A stretch of 64,000 nt of DNA from Acidobacteriota bacterium (lineage in GTDB: Bacteria > Acidobacteriota > Vicinamibacteria > Vicinamibacterales > UBA2999), in assembly GCA_018000455.1 (NCBI GenBank), contig JAGNJW010000004.1, positions 124,001 through 188,000 on the forward strand, given 5' to 3'. A model generated the notes under the pieces. It did no database searches and had not been told where the DNA came from. It was given only the letters and a program-made list of their open reading frames with translations. Position numbers and translations under genes: made by a program. Of this stretch, positions 1 to 7,418 are shown piece by piece (the stretch's first letter is position 1; the number at the start of each line of letters is the position of its first letter).

Positions 1-2
1 CA

Positions 3-965
3 CAGGCCGCCGGGCGCACCGGCATCGGCCTGACGCTGCTGCCGGTGCTGTACCAGCAGAGCGGGTTCGGCGGTGGGCCGCCCGGCGACGGCCAACGGCG
101 TTTCGTGACCTCGACCGACGCGCTCCTCGACCTCGTCGGGACGCTTGGTCGACGTACCGGGAACGACATCCGCATTGGCCTGGCACTGCATTCGTTGCGC
201 GCCGTGGCGCCCGAGGCGATGCGCGACGCGCTGACCGGACTGGCGTCGATCGACCCGGACGCACCCATCCACATCCATGTGGCCGAGCAGCGGCGCGAGG
301 TCGAGGACTGTCTGACGTGGAGCGGCCAGCGGCCGGTGGAGTGGCTGCTCAACCACGCGCCCGTCGACGACCGCTGGTGCCTCGTGCACGCCACCAACCT
401 GCGTGCCGACGAAGCGTGGCGGGCCGCCAGAACTGGCGCCGTCGCCGGGCTGTGTCCCACGACCGAGGCCAACCTGGGCGACGGGATCTTCGATCTGCCG
501 GCGTGGACCTCCGTCGCGGCCGACGCGCGCGGGCGGTGGGGTGTCGGCTCCGACAGCCATGTCACGGTCGACGCGGCTGAGGAACTGCGGATGCTGGAGT
601 ACTCCCAGCGACTCGCCACGCGCCGGCGCAACGTCGGCGCATCGGCCGAGCAGCCGCACGTCGCCACTGCGCTGACGCTGGCCGCCGTCGCCGGTGGGGC
701 GGCGGCCTCGGGGCGGCCGCTTGGCGGCCTGACCGTCGGCCAGCGCGCCGACCTGGTGGTGCTCGACATGGCCCATCCGATGCTTACCGGCCTGGCCGCG
801 GCAGACGCGCTCGACGCGCATGTCTTCGCGGGTCGAGCGCATCCCACCGTCGACACGGTGATGGTGGGCGGCCGTATTGTGATCGAGCGCGGGCGCCATC
901 CCCTGCGCCCGATGGCCGCCGAGGCGTTCTTGGTCGCTCGGAAGGCGCTGGCGTCCCGCCAGTGA
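3..965 (+). CDS. hutF: formimidoylglutamate deiminase HutF (5' end outside window)
   Basis: This is the C-terminal part of an amidohydrolase-superfamily enzyme that hydrolyses N-formimidoyl-L-glutamate to N-formyl-L-glutamate and ammonia in histidine degradation. The frame is open from the window edge and the start lies upstream. Visible signatures are the HIHVAEQ segment (metal-binding His and substrate contacts), the VHATN segment with a conserved His, GLCPTTEANLGDGIF, and the GSDSHV motif with the metal-binding Asp. These match HutF better than generic amidohydrolases or HutI. hutI and a cyclodeaminase gene sit about 33 kb away, so the histidine genes are split here. The call is secure; only the N-terminus is missing. 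Confidence 0.93.
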   Translation, partial: QAAGRTGIGLTLLPVLYQQSGFGGGPPGDGQRRFVTSTDALLDLVGTLGRRTGNDIRIGLALHSLRAVAPEAMRDALTGLASIDPDAPIHIHVAEQRREVEDCLTWSGQRPVEWLLNHAPVDDRWCLVHATNLRADEAWRAARTGAVAGLCPTTEANLGDGIFDLPAWTSVAADARGRWGVGSDSHVTVDAAEELRMLEYSQRLATRRRNVGASAEQPHVATALTLAAVAGGAAASGRPLGGLTVGQRADLVVLDMAHPMLTGLAAADALDAHVFAGRAHPTVDTVMVGGRIVIERGRHPLRPMAAEAFLVARKALASRQ

Positions 966-999
966 TTCGGCTCGCGTCCTCCGACCCTCGGAGGTTCAC

Positions 1000-1038
1000 A
1001 TGCGCGGCCGGATCGTGCTCCTGGCCGCTCTGTGCTGA
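1000..1038 (+). pseudogene. 12-codon ORF with good RBS; possible remnant of a secreted protein gene
   Basis: A GGAGG Shine-Dalgarno sequence lies 6 nt before an ATG at 1000. The ORF encodes MRGRIVLLAALC and then a stop. The peptide has the charged n-region and hydrophobic h-region of a signal or lipoprotein leader but nothing follows it. It may be the 5' remnant of a decayed lipoprotein gene, a leader peptide, or chance. No function can be assigned. Confidence 0.25.
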
Positions 1039-1042
1039 AGCA

Positions 1043-1068
1043 GCGGCGCCAGGCTGAGCCGGCGCCGC
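1043..1068. terminator. strong GC hairpin between convergent genes
   Basis: GCGGCGCC at 1043-1050 pairs perfectly with GGCGCCGC at 1061-1068, and the loop contains a further GGC/GCC pairing. It lies between hutF (+) and the convergent BNR gene (-). No T-tract follows on either strand, so it is at best a weak bidirectional terminator or mRNA-stabilising hairpin. Confidence 0.4.
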
Positions 1069-1085
1069 CGCCAATCACCTGACAG

Positions 1086-4000
1086 TCACGGCAGGCGCGT
1101 CACGACTTGGCCGGCCGAGTGGCGCCGCAGCAGCTCATTGAAGGCCGCGACGTCCTTGTCCACGGTGGTGCGCAGCTGCGTGAGCTGCGTCTGCAGACGC
1201 TCTCCGAGCAGCTTGGCTACCTCCAGGTGCTGGTCGGTGGGCTTGAAGTCGCTGCCCGAAACGCCGTTGGCCAGGTAGTTGAACCGCGAGAGCAACTTGG
1301 CGGCGTACCGTACGCCGTCCTGACCGCCCGTGAGACGCAGATCGTAGAGGTTCATCTCCAGCTCGCTCAACGCGTCGTGCACCTTGGCCGCCATCTGCTT
1401 GACCTCGGTGTCCGACGCAGTGCGCTGGATGCTCTGTACCTGGGCGCGCATGAACTCGAGCTGGTTGACGGCATCGACCCCCGAGTTGAGGCCGTCGCGC
1501 AGGCTCATCAGCACCGTAGTCTGCGCGGTGATGTCCGCCTCGGTGCCGCCCGAATGCGGGTCCTTGAGGACCGTGAGCGGCTGCGTGTGGTCTTTGCCGC
1601 CGACGGTGAGCTTCACCGTGTACGCGCCCGGCGGCGCCAGCACGGAGATCTGGGGATTTCCGGCCGCGGCCGGCCGCGTGTCGTCCTCCCGCAGCGGCAA
1701 CTCGTGGCCGTACATCGGGTCGGTGCGGAACGCCAGCGTCTTCGTGGGCGTGTAGCGCAGGTCCCAGTTCACGCGGTTCAGGCCGGCGCCGCCGGGGACG
1801 GGGAACGTGCGCACGACCTCGTTGCGCGCGTTCGAGATGGTCACCGTACCACCCGCCGCCACCGCACCCTTCAGGTAGTAGTTCAGGGTGGCGCCGTACT
1901 GCGGGTTCTCGCCCACGGTGGGATCGTCGTAGGGCGTGGAGGGCGCCGTGATACCACGGAAGCGGTAGGCGGCGCGCGGCGCGAAGAGGTGGCCGTCGGC
2001 GTTCAACACCTCGGCGGTCATCGCGCGCAGGGGGGTGAGGTCGTCGAGGATATAGAACCCGCGCCCGTAAGTGGAGATGACGAGGTCGTGGAAGTGCTCC
2101 TGCACGACGATGCCCGACACCGGCGCGTGGGGCAGGTCGTTCTGCAGTGATTGCCAGGTATCGCCGGCATCGAAGGTGACGTAGATGGCGTTCTCGGTGC
2201 CGAGATACAGCATCCCGCGCCGCACCGGATCCTCGTAGATCACCTTGGCGTAGCTCAGCATGCTCTTGGGGATGCCGTTGACGATGAGCTTCCAGGTAGC
2301 GCCGTAGTCGGTCGTGCGATAGACCCACGGATCGCGGTTGTTCACCTGGTGGCCGTCCACAGTCAGATACGCCGTGCCCGCGTCGTAGCGCGACGGCGCG
2401 ATGCTGCGCACCGAGCCCCACGGGATGAGACCCGGCAGGTTCTTCGTCACGTTGGTCCAGGTCTTGCCGTTGTCGCGGGTCAACTGCACGAGCCCGTCGT
2501 TGGTGCCGGCCCAGATGAGCCCGCGCTCGCGCGGCGACTCGGCAATGCCGTAGACCACGCCCGCGTACTCGACGCCGATGTTGTCCGGGGTGAGGCCGCC
2601 GGAACTGCCCATCCGCGATCGGTCGTTCAGCGTGAGGTCGGGGCTGATGACCTCCCAGCTCTGTCCGCCGTTGGTGGTGCGATGGATGTGCTGGCTGCCC
2701 ACGTAGATGGTGTTGCTGTCGTGGGGCGAGATCTGCAGCGGTGCGTCCCACACGAACCGGTAGCGGTTGCCTTCGGCCGGGCCGTTCGACTGATCGGGCC
2801 ACACCTCGATGTTGCGGAACTGGCGCCGGTTCTGTTCGTAGCGCACGACGATGCCGCCCACCATTCCCGAGCCGGAGGCCGTGGACCAGACGATGTTCGA
2901 GTCCTTCGGGTCGGGTGTCGCCCAGCCGCTCTCGCCGCCGCCCACCGCGTTCCACATGGCGCGCGGAATGCCGGGGTCGCCGCCGAAGCCGCCGAGCAGG
3001 CGGCTGTTGCTCGGCCCGCGGTAGGTGGGCTCGTCCTGCTTGTTACCGAGCACGTTGTACGGGATCTCGTTGTCGACGGTGACGTGGTAGATCTGCGCGT
3101 TCTTCAGCCGCTGGCGATACCAGGTCTTGCCGCGGTTCACCGAGATCGACAGTCCCTGGTCGTGGGCGACGATCTGCCGGCTGGCGTTGGTCGGGTCGAT
3201 CCAGATGTCGTGGTGGTCACCGCCTGGAGCCATCTCAGCGCCGCCGCCCCCGCGTGAGAGGACGTTGATCGTCTTGCCGCCGTCGATCGATTTCGCGAAC
3301 GAGGCGGTGAGGAAGTAGGCCTCGTCCGGGTCGTCGGGCGCCACCGCCATGCGCGAGTAGTAGTGGGCGCGTCCCATGGCGTTGTGGTCGTAGCTCACCA
3401 CCTGCCACGTCTCGCCGCCGTCGTCCGATCGCCACAGCTGGCCGCGCTCGGTCTCCTGTCCCTTCCACGGCACGCCGTCTCCGGTCTCGATGAGGGCGAA
3501 GACGCGCTGCGGGTTCGAAGCTGCGATCGCGACCGCCACCTTGCCGACGGTCTTGGTGGGCAGGCCGCGACCCTGCAGCCGGGTCCAGGTGACGCCGCCG
3601 TCGCGGGATGTGAAGAGCCCGCTGCCCGGTCCGCCGCTGTCGCGGCCCCAGGTGTGGATCTCGAGCGTCCACATGCCGGCAAACAGGATGCGTGGATTCG
3701 TCGGGTCCATCGCGATATCCGAGCAGCCGCTGTTCTCGTCCGTGAAGAGCGTCTTCGTCCACGTGATGCCGCCGTCGGTGGTCCGGAACACGCCGCGTTC
3801 CGGTTGCGGCCCGTAAGAGTGGCCCAGTGCACACGCCAGCACGATGTCGGGATCCTTGGGATGGATGAGGAGCCGCGGAATCCGTCCGGTCTGCTCGAGG
3901 CCCATCAGTGCCCACGTCTTGCCGGCGTCCTTCGACTTGTAGATGCCCTGGCCGAGCGAGATATGGCTGCGGATCTTGCCCTCGCCCGTGCCGGCCCACA

Positions 4001-4316
4001 CGACGTTGGGATCGGACGGCGCCACGGCCAGCGAGCCAATCGACTGCACCGGGTGGTCGTCGAAGATCGGCTTCCAGTTCGTGCCGCCGTCGGTCGTCTT
4101 CCAGATCCCGCCAGACGCCGCGCCGACGTAGTAGATGTGCGGATTGCCGGCGATGCCCGCAGCGGCGGAGAAGCGGTTGCCCTCCGGGCCAATCGTACGC
4201 CAGTGCAGGCGGCTGTAGTGCTCGGGACTCGGGCCAGGACGGGACTGCGCCGATGGCGCTGCCAGCGCCAGGCACACCAGCAGCAGTGCTAGGACGGAAT
4301 TACGTATCACAGCCAT
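1086..4316 (-). CDS. exported WD40/YVTN/BNR-like (sortilin-type) repeat protein
   Basis: A 1,076-residue exported protein. A signal peptide is visible at residues 1-25 (hydrophobic LALLLVCLALAAPSAQS). The body has many BNR/sialidase-type motifs of the form S-x-D-G-G-x-T-W, for example TTDGGTNW, SKDAGKTW, TTDGGITW, SRDGGVTW and SDDGGETW, arranged as one or two beta-propellers over about residues 35-750. A C-terminal region of about 300 residues resembles the Fn3-like and helical tail of this Acidobacteriota family. Such proteins are annotated as glycosyl hydrolases or VPS10-domain proteins, but no catalytic residues can be recognised and no substrate is known. An AAGGAGG ribosome binding site precedes the ATG, so this gene is SD-led. 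It converges on hutF. Confidence 0.85.
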   Translation of the reverse strand: MAVIRNSVLALLLVCLALAAPSAQSRPGPSPEHYSRLHWRTIGPEGNRFSAAAGIAGNPHIYYVGAASGGIWKTTDGGTNWKPIFDDHPVQSIGSLAVAPSDPNVVWAGTGEGKIRSHISLGQGIYKSKDAGKTWALMGLEQTGRIPRLLIHPKDPDIVLACALGHSYGPQPERGVFRTTDGGITWTKTLFTDENSGCSDIAMDPTNPRILFAGMWTLEIHTWGRDSGGPGSGLFTSRDGGVTWTRLQGRGLPTKTVGKVAVAIAASNPQRVFALIETGDGVPWKGQETERGQLWRSDDGGETWQVVSYDHNAMGRAHYYSRMAVAPDDPDEAYFLTASFAKSIDGGKTINVLSRGGGGAEMAPGGDHHDIWIDPTNASRQIVAHDQGLSISVNRGKTWYRQRLKNAQIYHVTVDNEIPYNVLGNKQDEPTYRGPSNSRLLGGFGGDPGIPRAMWNAVGGGESGWATPDPKDSNIVWSTASGSGMVGGIVVRYEQNRRQFRNIEVWPDQSNGPAEGNRYRFVWDAPLQISPHDSNTIYVGSQHIHRTTNGGQSWEVISPDLTLNDRSRMGSSGGLTPDNIGVEYAGVVYGIAESPRERGLIWAGTNDGLVQLTRDNGKTWTNVTKNLPGLIPWGSVRSIAPSRYDAGTAYLTVDGHQVNNRDPWVYRTTDYGATWKLIVNGIPKSMLSYAKVIYEDPVRRGMLYLGTENAIYVTFDAGDTWQSLQNDLPHAPVSGIVVQEHFHDLVISTYGRGFYILDDLTPLRAMTAEVLNADGHLFAPRAAYRFRGITAPSTPYDDPTVGENPQYGATLNYYLKGAVAAGGTVTISNARNEVVRTFPVPGGAGLNRVNWDLRYTPTKTLAFRTDPMYGHELPLREDDTRPAAAGNPQISVLAPPGAYTVKLTVGGKDHTQPLTVLKDPHSGGTEADITAQTTVLMSLRDGLNSGVDAVNQLEFMRAQVQSIQRTASDTEVKQMAAKVHDALSELEMNLYDLRLTGGQDGVRYAAKLLSRFNYLANGVSGSDFKPTDQHLEVAKLLGERLQTQLTQLRTTVDKDVAAFNELLRRHSAGQVVTRLP

Positions 4317-4412
4317 CGCGCCTCCTTACAGGAACCGCCTGAGTTCTACTTCGCGCGCCCGGCCACGTGCAAGCCCGTTCACGCCCGTCGCCAACTCTGT
4401 CGTCGACGGCCG

Positions 4413-5264
4413 TCAGTGCGTCAGCGTGTAGAGCACGGCGTTGATGCCAACGGCGTAGCCCTCGGGCGAGAACTGCAGGAAGTACTCGTGGTCCTCGCCT
4501 TCTCGCTCCCAGGCGTCACCGATGTCGGTGTTGTGGGTCATCAGGACCATGATGCGGCCGTGGGCATCGACGATCATGCGGAAGTTCGCTGTCGGGCTGT
4601 CGGACCCGCGTTCGGACGAGCTGCCGCCGCTGCGGCGCCAGAAGTTGATGCTCGTGATCTGCGGCAGCGCCGCCACGGTGAACATCGTGGTTCGGATCGG
4701 ATGGTCCGGCGGGACGTCCACGATCTGGTACTCCGGCAGCGCCTTGCCGATCTCACCCGACCACTGCTCCCACGCGCGCGTACCCCAGAAGTCGTCGACC
4801 CACAGGAATCCGCCCTTGAGCAGGTAGGCGCGCAGGTGGGCGGCCTCCTCGTCGCTGAAAGCGGCCGTGCCGATGTCACTCGCCATCGTGAAGGGACAGT
4901 CGAAGAGCGCATCGTCGGTGAGGCGCACGACCCAGTAGTTGGGTTCGCCGTCGGCGTTTCGGCTGATGCGCGTCTTGGTGAGCTCGCCTACGCGCGTCAA
5001 CAGGTTGATGGCGGCGTAGGGATAGTCGGTGGCCCAGCCCATGCCGTTGGCCTCGCGACGCACGCTGCGGTACATGATCTTGCAGTGCGTGAAGCCGCCA
5101 TCCTGCACGCCGGGTGGCTTGAAGCGGGGTGGCACCCATGGGCCTTCCGGCAGCCGGCCCCACTGTGCCGCGGCGGCGACGGCGAGCCCGCAGGCCGCGA
5201 CCAGGGCCAGCCCCAGGGCCAGGCTTGTCCGTGGTCGCCCTGTCGGGAGCGGGAGGGGACTCAT
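4413..5264 (-). CDS. DUF4159 domain-containing exported protein
   Basis: A 283-residue protein with an N-terminal hydrophobic segment (about residues 14-33) and a DUF4159 domain over about residues 60-280. Family-like stretches include YPYAAINLLTRVGELT, FDCPFTMASDIG, HLRAYLLKGGFLWVDDFWG and an MTHNTDIGDAWE segment near the C-terminus. The domain resembles a glutamine-amidotransferase/Rossmann-like fold, but the biochemical role is unknown. A TAGCAT hexamer at 5271-5276 lies 6 nt before the ATG with no SD between, which suggests a leaderless transcript. It is divergent from the secreted hypothetical at 5393. Confidence 0.8.
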   Translation of the reverse strand: MSPLPLPTGRPRTSLALGLALVAACGLAVAAAAQWGRLPEGPWVPPRFKPPGVQDGGFTHCKIMYRSVRREANGMGWATDYPYAAINLLTRVGELTKTRISRNADGEPNYWVVRLTDDALFDCPFTMASDIGTAAFSDEEAAHLRAYLLKGGFLWVDDFWGTRAWEQWSGEIGKALPEYQIVDVPPDHPIRTTMFTVAALPQITSINFWRRSGGSSSERGSDSPTANFRMIVDAHGRIMVLMTHNTDIGDAWEREGEDHEYFLQFSPEGYAVGINAVLYTLTH

Positions 5265-5392
5265 GCCGCGATGCTAGCGCGGCGTCGGGCGGGCTGGATG
5301 CGGATTCTTCTGAACGCGCCCCGGGCATGTGATTCGCGCCCGACACTTGGCCGGCAGTTTCGCTGCGCCGCTGCACGCGCTACGCTGAAGCA

Positions 5393-6112
5393 ATGGTTCT
5401 GTCGAGTCCCGCGCGTCTGGTCGCCGTGCTGTTGCTGGCAGCCGCAGGCCCTGCCTGGGCTGCAGCGCGAGTCGTCGACACCCGAGCCAGCCAGGGGGCA
5501 CCCGTTGCCTCGACGCGCGCTGCCGCGGTCGAGGCGGTCGTCCTGCTCCAGGGCTACTCGATGACGGGCGTCGGCGGCGCCATCCTGCTCAAGTACAGAC
5601 CGGCCGTCCTCTACCGCGATGGCACCTACAGCACGGACGCCGAACGCGCGCTTCTGATCGATGCGCCGGTCGCCGGCCGCTGGCTCCGTGACACCAGCGG
5701 CTGGACCCTGACCGACGGCGGCGGCAAGACGATCAAGGTCAAGGACGCGATTCGCGCCATGCCGGCCGAACACGGCAGTCGTCTGGAGGGAAGCTATCGC
5801 AGCCTTGGTGGGGTCGGCAGTTCAGCGCGGGGTGTTGCCGTCATGACGGCGTGGTCGGCCATGCAGTTCGAGGCCGACGGCCGCGTGAGCGTGGGTCAGG
5901 GCGCCGGCGCCACGACGGGCGACGTCGCGACCGGTGCGAGCAGCCAGGACACGGGACACTACCTGCTCGACGGCCACGTCATCACGCTGACGTTTGCTGA
6001 CGGCCGGCGCGAGCAGCGCCTGTTCTATTTCCTGCCGGGCAGAGAGGGCGAGCAGGCCATCGGTATCGGCGCCCGCACCTTGTCGAGGCGCCGTCCGGGT
6101 CGGCCGCGTTAG
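5393..6112 (+). CDS. secreted protein of unknown function
   Basis: A 239-residue protein with a clear signal peptide (hydrophobic LVAVLLLAAAGPAWA, cleavage likely near residue 24). The mature part is beta-rich, with YRDGTYSTDAERALL, a DTSGWTLTDGGGKTIKVKD segment and a late HYLLDGHVITLTFADGRREQRLFYF stretch, shown here in parts. This looks like a small lipocalin-like or beta-barrel domain, but no family is recognised. The start is supported by TACGCT at 5381-5386, exactly 6 nt before the ATG, with no SD, suggesting a leaderless mRNA. Confidence 0.7.
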   Translation: MVLSSPARLVAVLLLAAAGPAWAAARVVDTRASQGAPVASTRAAAVEAVVLLQGYSMTGVGGAILLKYRPAVLYRDGTYSTDAERALLIDAPVAGRWLRDTSGWTLTDGGGKTIKVKDAIRAMPAEHGSRLEGSYRSLGGVGSSARGVAVMTAWSAMQFEADGRVSVGQGAGATTGDVATGASSQDTGHYLLDGHVITLTFADGRREQRLFYFLPGREGEQAIGIGARTLSRRRPGRPR

Positions 6113-6283
6113 TTGGTTCTCGTCGAACAACTGCGTGTGGGTGCCCGGCAGCGTCCGCCACAGGCCGACCGGTCCACGCGACAGGAGGCGGTGGCGCCCG
6201 CCGGCATTGGCAAGGTGCATCTGGCAACGATACCAGCGACACCGCCACGCCGGGCGCGGGCCGCGGGTTGCTGGCGACGAGGG

Positions 6284-6359
6284 TGGTGGGCCCACCTGGA
6301 TTTGAACCAGGGACCGACCGGTTATGAGCCGGCTGCTCTAACCGCTGAGCTATGGGCCC
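6284..6359 (-). tRNA. tRNA with CAU anticodon, probably tRNA-Ile2 (or elongator Met)
   Basis: The minus strand folds as a complete cloverleaf. A 7-bp acceptor (GGGCCCA with TGGGCCC), a D-arm starting GCTCAGCGG, an anticodon stem CCGGC/ACCGG-type with loop CTCATAA (anticodon CAT), and a T-arm with GGTTCAAATCC are all visible. The 3' CCA is encoded (6284-6286). The body resembles tRNA-Ile2, whose C34 is converted to lysidine, more than initiator tRNA, but elongator Met cannot be excluded by eye. A TAGAAT-like -10 box lies upstream near 6417-6422. Confidence 0.93.
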
Positions 6360-6404
6360 GCAGGGCGCGGGGCTCGGGTTCCGGTTTCGGGACTCGAGCA
6401 CGAA

Positions 6405-6430
6405 CGGTCGCCGATCATTCTAGGCGACCG
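6405..6430 (-). terminator. perfect 8-bp inverted repeat between corA and the tRNA
   Basis: CGGTCGCC at 6405-6412 is the exact reverse complement of GGCGACCG at 6423-6430, with a 10-nt loop. It lies downstream of corA and upstream of the tRNA on the same strand. It may end corA transcription or be an operator for the tRNA promoter, because the -10-like TAGAAT sits inside the loop. No T-tract follows. Confidence 0.4.
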
Positions 6431-6447
6431 CGCCTGGATACGGCGCG

Positions 6448-7413
6448 CTACATCCACTTTGCCTGGCGGAACCGGTAGACCAGGTAAGCATCCACCACCA
6501 CCATGGTGCCGAGGGCGAGCGGATAGCCCCACATCCAGTCGAGTTCAGGCATGTGGGTAAAGTTCATGCCGTAGATGCCGGCCACCATCGTCGGCACGGC
6601 CACGAGCGCGGCATAGGCGGCCAGACGCTTGGTAACCTCGCTTTCGGAGATGGTGATGAGTGACAGGTTGAGCGAGGCGGCCGTCGTCACCATGTCGCGC
6701 AGGTTGTCGATCGATTGCTTGAGGCGCAGCAGGTGGTCGTAAACGTCGCGGAAGTAGTCTGGCAGCCCGGCACAGACGGGCGGCACGCGGCCCCCGTGCA
6801 GCTTGCCGGCGACTTCGAGCAGGGGCCCGGTCGCGTGGTCGAGCACCAGCAGCTTCCGCTTGAGGGTATAGAGCGCTTCGATCTGCGCCCGCGACGTGTC
6901 GCTGGCGAAGATGCGCTCCTCGATGGCTTCGATTTCCTCGGTGATGCGATCGAGCACCGGGAAATAGCGGTCGACGACCGTGTCCATCAGCGCATAGAGC
7001 ACGTAGGCGGGTCCGTGCCGCAGCAGCTCCGGCTCCTGCTCACAGCGCCGTCGCACCTCGGTGAAGCCATGCTGCGCGTCGCGCCTGACCGAGATGATGT
7101 ACTGCGGGCCGACGAAGATGGCGACTTCGCCCGTCTGCAGATCGTCACCCGGCCACTCCACCATCCGCAACACGACGAACAGTGACGCGCCGTACTCGTC
7201 GAGTTTCGGGCGCTGGTGGCCGTGGCGGGCGTCTTCGACGGCCAGCTCGTGCAGACCGAACTCGTTCTGGAGCGTCTCGAGCTCGGCCGGGTCGGGATCC
7301 TTCAGCGCGATCCAGACGAAGCACTCCGGTCGTTTCAGGTGCTCCGCGATTGCCGATACCTGAATGTCGGCCAGCCGCTCTCCCCGGTCGTAGACGACGC
7401 AGTTGACGAGCAC
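6448..7413 (-). CDS. corA: CorA-family magnesium/cobalt transporter
   Basis: A 321-residue inner-membrane divalent cation channel. It has an N-terminal cytoplasmic alpha/beta domain, a long helical stalk, and two C-terminal transmembrane helices. The signature GMNF selectivity motif (YGMNFTHMPEL) lies between the helices, and the C-terminus ends in a short basic tail. The GTG at 7413 is chosen as start because it gives MLVNCVVYD, the usual beginning of the family. It lies only 5 nt after the stop of the upstream aspartokinase/homoserine dehydrogenase gene, so the two are probably co-transcribed. The open frame extends further upstream only as an antisense-phase shadow. Confidence 0.92.
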   Translation of the reverse strand: MLVNCVVYDRGERLADIQVSAIAEHLKRPECFVWIALKDPDPAELETLQNEFGLHELAVEDARHGHQRPKLDEYGASLFVVLRMVEWPGDDLQTGEVAIFVGPQYIISVRRDAQHGFTEVRRRCEQEPELLRHGPAYVLYALMDTVVDRYFPVLDRITEEIEAIEERIFASDTSRAQIEALYTLKRKLLVLDHATGPLLEVAGKLHGGRVPPVCAGLPDYFRDVYDHLLRLKQSIDNLRDMVTTAASLNLSLITISESEVTKRLAAYAALVAVPTMVAGIYGMNFTHMPELDWMWGYPLALGTMVVVDAYLVYRFRQAKWM

Positions 7414-7418
7414 GGCGC

